From an uncultured Oscillospiraceae bacterium (GTDB lineage Bacteria > Bacillota > Clostridia > Oscillospirales > Oscillospiraceae), in the NCBI GenBank assembly GCA_947587025.1, contig CANPXW010000001.1, positions 33,846 to 97,845 on the forward strand: a stretch of DNA of 64,000 nucleotides. Direction: 5' to 3'. The position numbers were made by a program, and so were the translations under genes. This document shows positions 58,809-64,000 of this stretch, piece after piece. The notes beneath the pieces were generated by a model that had not been told where the DNA came from, ran no database searches, and worked only from the letters and a program-made list of their open reading frames with translations. The stretch's first letter is position 1; every line of letters begins with the position of its first letter.

Positions 58809-60083
58809 TTAACCCATGTAGATGTACTGGTCCCGGTCCGCGCCCACGGAGATGTAGGTGAACTTGCAGTTGACGACCTCCTCCAGGTAGCGGATGTAGG
58901 CCTGAGCGGCCTTGGGCAGATCGGAGAACTTCCGGCAGCCGGTGATGTCCCCGGAGAAGCCCTCCCGGTACTCATAGACGGGCTTGCACTTTTCCAGCAC
59001 CGGCTCCAGGGGGAACGAATCGATGCGCTCGCCTTCGTACTCGTAGGCCACGCACACGGGGATCTTCTCAAAGCCGGACAGCACGTCCAGCTTGGTCAGG
59101 GCCAGCTCCGTGGCGCCCTGCATCTGCACGCCGTAGCGGCTGGCCACCACGTCGAAGCCGCCCACGCGCCGAGGCCGGCCGGTAGCCGCGCCGTACTCGC
59201 CGCCGGCCTCCCGCAGCTCGTAGGCCTCGTCGCCGCTAAACTCGCACACGAAGGGACCGCCGCCCACTGCGGAGGAGTATGCCTTGGTGATGCCCACCAC
59301 GCTGTCCAGCTTCTTGGCCGGGATGCCCGCGCCGATGGGGGCGAAGGAGGCCAGGGTGCAGGAGGACGATGTATAGGGGAAGATGCCGAAGTCCAGGTCC
59401 CGCAACGCGCCCAGCTGGGCCTCCAGCAGGAGGGACTTTCCGCTGTCCACGGCGGCGGTCAGATACCCGGTGGTGTCGCAGATGCTCTCCACCAGCGGCC
59501 CGCCGTTCTTCATCAGCCAGTCGTACATCTCCGTGACGCTGATGGGCTCGTGGCCGTAGGCGTTGTGGACGGTCAGGTTCTTCCACTCCACGATGTCCGC
59601 CAGCCGGTCCTTGAGGACCTCGGGGAACAGCAGATCGCCCATGCGCACGGACTTGCGCATGTACTTATCAGAGTACACCGGGCCGATGCCCCGGCGGGTG
59701 GAGCCCTGCTTTTTCGCCCCCATCCGGTCCTCCTCCAGCCCGTCCAGCAGGGGGTGGAAGGGCATGCACACCGTGGCCCGGTCGCTTATTTTGAGATTCT
59801 CCGGGCCGATCTGGACGCCCTTTTCCCGCAGCCGGCCGATCTCCCCGGCCAGGTGGCCCAGGTCGATGACCATGCCGGGACCCATGACGTTGACGGTCTC
59901 GGGCCGCAGGATGCCGGAGGGCAGCAGGTTCAGGATGAACTTGCCCCGCTCGTTCACCACCGTGTGGCCGGCGTTGTTGCCTCCCTGATAGCGGGAGACG
60001 ATGTCGTACTGGCTGCTGAGCAGGTCCACCATGCGGCCCTTGCCCTCGTCGCCCCAGTTGATGCCCACGACTGCTGTGATCAT
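58809..60083 (-). CDS. purA: Adenylosuccinate synthase
   Basis: A 424-residue enzyme that couples GTP hydrolysis to formation of adenylosuccinate from IMP and Asp. The P-loop region is NWGDEGKGRMVD at residues 9-20, with GGNNAGHT, STRRGIGPVYSDK and FEKIPVCVAYEYEGE following (the guanine-binding part is less standard). AAGGAGA precedes the ATG. It follows purB, so both AMP steps are in one unit. Confidence 0.95.
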   Translation of the reverse strand: MITAVVGINWGDEGKGRMVDLLSSQYDIVSRYQGGNNAGHTVVNERGKFILNLLPSGILRPETVNVMGPGMVIDLGHLAGEIGRLREKGVQIGPENLKISDRATVCMPFHPLLDGLEEDRMGAKKQGSTRRGIGPVYSDKYMRKSVRMGDLLFPEVLKDRLADIVEWKNLTVHNAYGHEPISVTEMYDWLMKNGGPLVESICDTTGYLTAAVDSGKSLLLEAQLGALRDLDFGIFPYTSSSCTLASFAPIGAGIPAKKLDSVVGITKAYSSAVGGGPFVCEFSGDEAYELREAGGEYGAATGRPRRVGGFDVVASRYGVQMQGATELALTKLDVLSGFEKIPVCVAYEYEGERIDSFPLEPVLEKCKPVYEYREGFSGDITGCRKFSDLPKAAQAYIRYLEEVVNCKFTYISVGADRDQYIYMG

Positions 60084-60116
60084 GTTGCTTTCTCCTTTAT
60101 CTTAATTGTGACGGTC

Positions 60117-61550
60117 TCAAACGTTGGTCTCCGCTTCCACGCCCAGCTCGCCGGCGTACTGCTCCAGCACGGGGCGCACGTGGACGGCCAGGAACGTCTC
60201 GGTCTGCTTCGGGGCCAGGCCCACGAATTTGGAGATGTCCAGCACCTTGTCAAGGTCGGCGCGGGTCAGGTGGAAGGCCGGGTCGGCCAGGAGCCGGTCC
60301 AGAAGGTCGTTCTCTCCGCCCTCCAGCTTCACCTTCACGGCGGCGGCCTGGGAGTGCTGGCGGATGGCCTCGTGCAGCTCCTGCCGGTCGCCGCCCAGGG
60401 TCACCGCGTGCATGAGGATGTTCTCCGTGGCCATGAAGGGCAGCTCCTCCAGCAGGTGCTTTTCCATCACCTTGGGGTAGACGCGGCCGCCCCGTATCAC
60501 GTTGATGACGAGGGTCAGCGCCCCGTCGGTAGCCAGGAATGCCTCCGGCAGGGTGATGCGCCGGTTGGCCGAATCGTCCAGCGTCCGCTCCAGCCACTGG
60601 GCCGAGGCGGTGTCGGCGGTGTTGCGCACGGCGTTTATCACGTACCGGCTCAGGGAGCACACCCGCTCGCAGCGCATGGGATTGCGCTTGTAGGCCATGG
60701 CGGAGGAGCCCACCTGCTCGGCCTCGAAGGGCTCGTCGAACTCCTTCATGTGGGCCAGCAGCCGCAGGTCCTGGGCCATTTTATACATGCTCTGGGCGAT
60801 GCCGCCCAGCACGTTCAGCACGAAGGCGTCCACCTTCCGGGAGTAGGTCTGGCCGGACACGGGCATGCACGCGTCAAAGCCCATCTTCTTGGCGATGCGC
60901 GCCTCCAGCTCGGTCACCTTGTCCCCGTCGCCGCCGAACAGCTCCAGGAAGCTGGCCCCGGTGCCGGTGGTGCCCTTGCAGCCGAGAAGCTTCAAATGGC
61001 CCAGCTCGAATTCCAGCCGCTCCAGGTCCATCAGCAGGTCCTGGGTCCACAGGCAGGCCCGCTTGCCCACAGTGGTGGGCTGGGCGGCCTGGAAGTGGGT
61101 GTAGGCCAGGGTGGGCACGTCCTTGTTCTTTTCCGCAAAGTCACCCAGGGCCGCGATGGCGTTCACCAGCAGGGTGCGGATGCGCATCAGCGCCTGGCGC
61201 ATCTGGATGATGTCGGTATTGTCGCCCACATAGCAGCTGGTAGCCCCCAGGTGGATGATGCCCTTTGCGGAGGGGCATGCGTCGCCGTAGGTGCGGATGT
61301 GGGCCATCACGTCATGGCGCAGCCGCTTTTCGTACTCCGCCGCCTTGTCGTAGTCGATGTCGTCGATGTGGGCCCGCAGCTGGTCGATCTGCTCCTGGGT
61401 GATGCCAAGGCCCAGCTCCTTCTCGCTCTCGGCCAGGGCCACCCACAGCCTCCGCCAGGTGGAGAATTTGAAGTCGGGGGAGAAGATGTGCTGCATCTCG
61501 CGGGAGGCGTACCGGGCGCACAGGGGATTTTCGTAAATGTCTTTGCTCAT
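60117..61550 (-). CDS. purB: Adenylosuccinate lyase
   Basis: A 477-residue member of the fumarase/aspartase superfamily that cleaves adenylosuccinate and SAICAR. The signature is GSSAMAYKRNPMRCE, and THFQAAQPTTVGKR and GATSCYVGDNTD carry catalytic His and Thr/Ser positions. The ATG at 61550 lies 5 bases after the glmS stop. It resembles the eukaryote-like long purB type of Clostridia. Confidence 0.95.
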   Translation of the reverse strand: MSKDIYENPLCARYASREMQHIFSPDFKFSTWRRLWVALAESEKELGLGITQEQIDQLRAHIDDIDYDKAAEYEKRLRHDVMAHIRTYGDACPSAKGIIHLGATSCYVGDNTDIIQMRQALMRIRTLLVNAIAALGDFAEKNKDVPTLAYTHFQAAQPTTVGKRACLWTQDLLMDLERLEFELGHLKLLGCKGTTGTGASFLELFGGDGDKVTELEARIAKKMGFDACMPVSGQTYSRKVDAFVLNVLGGIAQSMYKMAQDLRLLAHMKEFDEPFEAEQVGSSAMAYKRNPMRCERVCSLSRYVINAVRNTADTASAQWLERTLDDSANRRITLPEAFLATDGALTLVINVIRGGRVYPKVMEKHLLEELPFMATENILMHAVTLGGDRQELHEAIRQHSQAAAVKVKLEGGENDLLDRLLADPAFHLTRADLDKVLDISKFVGLAPKQTETFLAVHVRPVLEQYAGELGVEAETNV

Positions 61551-61555
61551 ATCGT

Positions 61556-63394
61556 TCACTCCACGGTCACGGATTTGGCCAGGTTTTTGGGCTTGTCGAT
61601 GTCGCAGCCCCGCTGCAGGGCGATGTAGTAGGCGAACAGCTGCAGGGGCGCTACCCCCAGGTTGGGCTGCAGGGCCGGGTGGGTGTCGGGGATGGTCAGG
61701 GTGTGGGTGGCCAGCTGCTCCATCCTGGGACGGAAGCTCTCGGTGGTCAGGCCCACCACGTCCGCGCCCCGGCTCTTGACCTCCACGATGTTGGAGGCTG
61801 CCTTGTCGAACAGCTGCCCGTAGGTGGCCAGGGCCACCACCAGGGTGCCCGGCTCGATCAGGGAGATGGTGCCGTGCTTCAGCTCCCCGGCGGCGTAGGA
61901 CTCGGAGTGGATGTAGCTGATCTCCTTCAGCTTCAAAGAGCCCTCCAGCCCCAGGGCGTAGTCCAGGTTCCGGCCGATGTAGAAGATGCAGTCGTGGTTG
62001 AAATACTGGCTGGCCAGGTACTGGTATACGCCGGTGTCCGCCAGCACGGTCTCCAGCTTGGCCGGCAGCAGCGCCAGTTCCGCCGTTACGGCGGCGTAGT
62101 CCTCCGGGTCGGCCCGGCCCAGCTTTTCCGCCATCCACAGTCCGAACATGGTCAGCAGCACCAGCTGGGTGGAGTATGCCTTGGTGGTGGCCACGGCGAT
62201 CTCCGGCCCGGCCCAGGTGTACAGCACCCCGTCCGACTCCCGGGCGATGGAAGAGCCCACCACGTTGACGATGGCGAGGATGTATCCGCCCCGGGCCTTG
62301 GCCTCCCGCAGGGCGGCCATGGAGTCCAGGGTCTCCCCGGACTGGCTGATGACGATCACCAAGGACCGCTCATCCACCAGGGGGGAGCTGTAGCGGAATT
62401 CCGACGCAAGGCACACCTCTACCGGCAGGCGCAAAAACCGCTCCAGGTTATACTTGCCCAGCATGCCCACGTGGTAGGAGGAGCCGCAGGCCACCAGGAA
62501 GATGCGGTCGAAATCGCGCAGCCTGTCCTCCGGCAGCTCCAGCTCGTCAAAGACGAGCCGGCCGTCCCGCAGGCGGGGGGAGATGGTCTGACGCAGGGCC
62601 TCGGGCTGCTCCATGATCTCCTTGAACATGAAGTGGGCATAGCCGCCCTTTTCTGCGGCGGACACGTCCCACTCGATGGTGTGGCGCTGCTTCTCCACCG
62701 GCCGGCGGTACTGGTCGAAGACCTGCACGCCCGCACGGGTGAGCACGGCCACCTCGCCGTCCTCCATGTAGGATACCTGGCGGGTATGGGCGATGATGGC
62801 GGTGGCGTCGGAGGCGATGAAGCTCTCCCCGCCGCCGTAGCCGATGAGCAGCGGCGCGTCCTTGCGGGCGGCGATGAGCATGTCGGGCCGGTCGGCGCAC
62901 AGGATGCCCAGCGCGTAGGCCCCCTCCAGCCGCTCCAGCACCGCGTACACCGCGTCCAGCGGGTCGCTGTGGTCGGTGAAGCAGTACTCCAGCAGCTGGG
63001 CCACCACCTCCGAGTCCGTGTCGGAGCGGAAGCGCACGCCCTTGTGCAGGAGAAAATCCTTGATCTCGGCGTAATTTTCGATGATGCCGTTGTGGACGAT
63101 GGCCACCCGGCCGTTCTGGCTGACGTGGGGGTGGGAGTTGACGTCGTTGGGCTCGCCGTGGGTGGCCCAGCGGGTGTGGCCCAGACCTACGGTGCCCTCC
63201 AGGGGCGGGAGGCTGTCCAGCTTCTCCCGCAGGGCCTGCAGCCGGCCCTTGCATTTTTGTATCTGCAGCCCCTTGTCCGGGCTGACCACGGCCACGCCGG
63301 CCGAGTCATAGCCCCGGTATTCCAGATGCTCCAGCCCTTCCAGCAGGATGGGCGCGGCGGGGGCGTTTCCTGTGTATCCTACGATGCCGCACAT
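61556..63394 (-). CDS. glmS: Glutamine-fructose-6-phosphate aminotransferase
   Basis: A 612-residue enzyme that makes glucosamine-6-phosphate for the cell wall. Cys2 is the glutaminase nucleophile (MCGIVGYTG); LGHTRWATHGEPN is the conserved glutaminase loop. Two SIS sugar-isomerase domains follow (VACGSSYHVG, VISQSGETLDS; then FYIGRNLDYALGLEGSLKLKE shown in short), and the end is DKPKNLAKSVTVE. There are only 12 bases between the pyrG stop and this start, so the glmS ribozyme known from many Firmicutes is not present. Confidence 0.96.
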   Translation of the reverse strand: MCGIVGYTGNAPAAPILLEGLEHLEYRGYDSAGVAVVSPDKGLQIQKCKGRLQALREKLDSLPPLEGTVGLGHTRWATHGEPNDVNSHPHVSQNGRVAIVHNGIIENYAEIKDFLLHKGVRFRSDTDSEVVAQLLEYCFTDHSDPLDAVYAVLERLEGAYALGILCADRPDMLIAARKDAPLLIGYGGGESFIASDATAIIAHTRQVSYMEDGEVAVLTRAGVQVFDQYRRPVEKQRHTIEWDVSAAEKGGYAHFMFKEIMEQPEALRQTISPRLRDGRLVFDELELPEDRLRDFDRIFLVACGSSYHVGMLGKYNLERFLRLPVEVCLASEFRYSSPLVDERSLVIVISQSGETLDSMAALREAKARGGYILAIVNVVGSSIARESDGVLYTWAGPEIAVATTKAYSTQLVLLTMFGLWMAEKLGRADPEDYAAVTAELALLPAKLETVLADTGVYQYLASQYFNHDCIFYIGRNLDYALGLEGSLKLKEISYIHSESYAAGELKHGTISLIEPGTLVVALATYGQLFDKAASNIVEVKSRGADVVGLTTESFRPRMEQLATHTLTIPDTHPALQPNLGVAPLQLFAYYIALQRGCDIDKPKNLAKSVTVE

Positions 63395-63406
63395 TGGACT
63401 GCTTGG

Positions 63407-64000
63407 TTATTCCTTTCCTTTTTGCTTTGCCAGGGACGCGGACACGAAGCCCAGAAACAGGGGATGGGGCCGGTTGGGCCGGCTCTTGAACTCCGGATGG
63501 AACTGCACGCCCACGAAGAAGGGGTGATCGGGAACCTCCACGGTCTCCACCAGCCGCCCGTCCGGGCTGACGCCGCTGATGACCAGGCCGGCCTGCTGCA
63601 GCTTTTCCCGGTAGTCGTTGTTGAACTCGTAGCGATGGCGGTGCCGCTCGCTGATCTCGGGCGCGCCGTAGCACTTTTCCATCATGGTCCCCGGGGTGAT
63701 GACGCAGGGGTAGGCCCCCAGACGCAGGGTGCCACCCTTGTCTATCTCGTCGTTCTGGCCGGGCATGAAGTCGATGACCCGGTAGGGGGCGTGCTCGTCG
63801 AACTCACGGGAGTTGGCGCCCTCCAGCCCCGCCACGTGGCGGGCAAATTCGATCACCGCCACCTGCATGCCCAGGCACAGGCCCAGGTAGGGGATGTTGT
63901 TCTCCCGGGCGTAGCGCACCGCAGCGATCTTGCCCTCGATGCCCCGGTTGCCGAAGCCGCCGGGCACCAGGATGCCGTCCACCCCGGCGAACACCTCCGG
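63407..64000 (-). CDS. pyrG: CTP synthase, C-terminal glutaminase part (5' end outside window)
   Basis: The last 197 residues of CTP synthase, with most of the glutamine amidotransferase domain: [17 protein letters not shown], the nucleophile Cys in LGLCLGMQ, and the His/Glu of FHPEFKSRP. The synthetase domain lies beyond base 64000. It is the first visible gene of the minus-strand unit pyrG-glmS-purB-purA-nadE, 12 bases before glmS. Confidence 0.95.
   Translation of the reverse strand, partial: PEVFAGVDGILVPGGFGNRGIEGKIAAVRYARENNIPYLGLCLGMQVAVIEFARHVAGLEGANSREFDEHAPYRVIDFMPGQNDEIDKGGTLRLGAYPCVITPGTMMEKCYGAPEISERHRHRYEFNNDYREKLQQAGLVISGVSPDGRLVETVEVPDHPFFVGVQFHPEFKSRPNRPHPLFLGFVSASLAKQKGKE

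Noticed and set aside
58770-61628. 952-codon open frame on the plus strand across purA, purB and glmS
   Set aside because: Shadow of three conserved minus-strand genes; low-complexity His/Gln/Val translation without domains.
63395-63406. Possible glmS ribozyme
   Set aside because: Only 12 bases lie between pyrG and glmS, and no ribozyme core is seen around them.
1-64000. CRISPR arrays and insertion sequences
   Set aside because: I saw no regularly spaced repeats, no transposase or cas-like gene and no terminal inverted repeats with a mobile gene; the only long direct repeat is the 43-bp pair in uppS.

Overview
The window is GC-rich, densely coded chromosomal DNA from a spore-forming member of the Clostridia, most likely Oscillospiraceae-like. 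The evidence is the spoIIGA-sigE sporulation pair (46544-48071), a Gram-positive PolC polymerase (53865-57842), an FMN riboswitch in front of a RibU-type ECF S component, a monofunctional-style FolD/FchA one-carbon pair, and the order pyrH-frr-uppS-dxr-rseP-ispG-polC. The species cannot be named from the sequence alone.

Layout. 1-1036: end of a signal peptidase gene and a convergent AIM24-family gene. 1300-3040: a decayed, more AT-rich prophage remnant (toxin-like fragment, immunity-like ORF, truncated terminase, holin-like and lysin fragments) next to tRNA-Ser(GGA). 3363-6075: folC-fchA-folD operon. 6176-7164: greA and a flavin reductase-like gene. 7201-11303: an MMPL transporter with a secreted Leu-x-x-Gly repeat protein. 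11437-13716: glycosyltransferase, CrtO-like and PAP2 genes, probably glycolipid metabolism. 13864-16172: two overlapping aminotransferases. 16321-19417: phosphatase and nth, divergent from rarA, then a small gene. 19480-21023: radical SAM and YdcF-like genes. 21074-22047: RibU gene with its FMN riboswitch. 22059-24633: aldolase-type lyase and a FAD/Rieske oxidoreductase. 24720-26328: ECF sigma factor with its membrane partner. 26431-30713: CvpA, a stand-alone amino-acid adenylating enzyme, GT2 and UDP-GlcNAc 2-epimerase. 31924-36337: complete tripartite tricarboxylate-type transporter (tctCBA) fused transcriptionally to a sulfatase. 36400-36951: EamA pseudogene. 37091-40687: phosphonate-type ABC importer with a double-length permease, preceded by a structured leader RNA with a terminator. 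40691-44289: bactoprenol-type GT2, a second sigma/anti-sigma pair and dus. 44434-46497: LTA synthase-like enzyme. 46544-57842: sporulation sigma genes, then the translation, isoprenoid and replication cluster. 58029-64000: nadE, purA, purB, glmS and the end of pyrG on the minus strand.

The observations I would check first are: the folD product lacking the catalytic Lys and Gln of the cyclohydrolase site while sitting in one operon with a dedicated cyclohydrolase (fchA); the unassigned terminator-ended leader RNA before the PhnD gene; the toxin/immunity-like pair in the prophage scar; the repeat insertion that adds about 85 residues to UppS; and the tctCBA-sulfatase operon.
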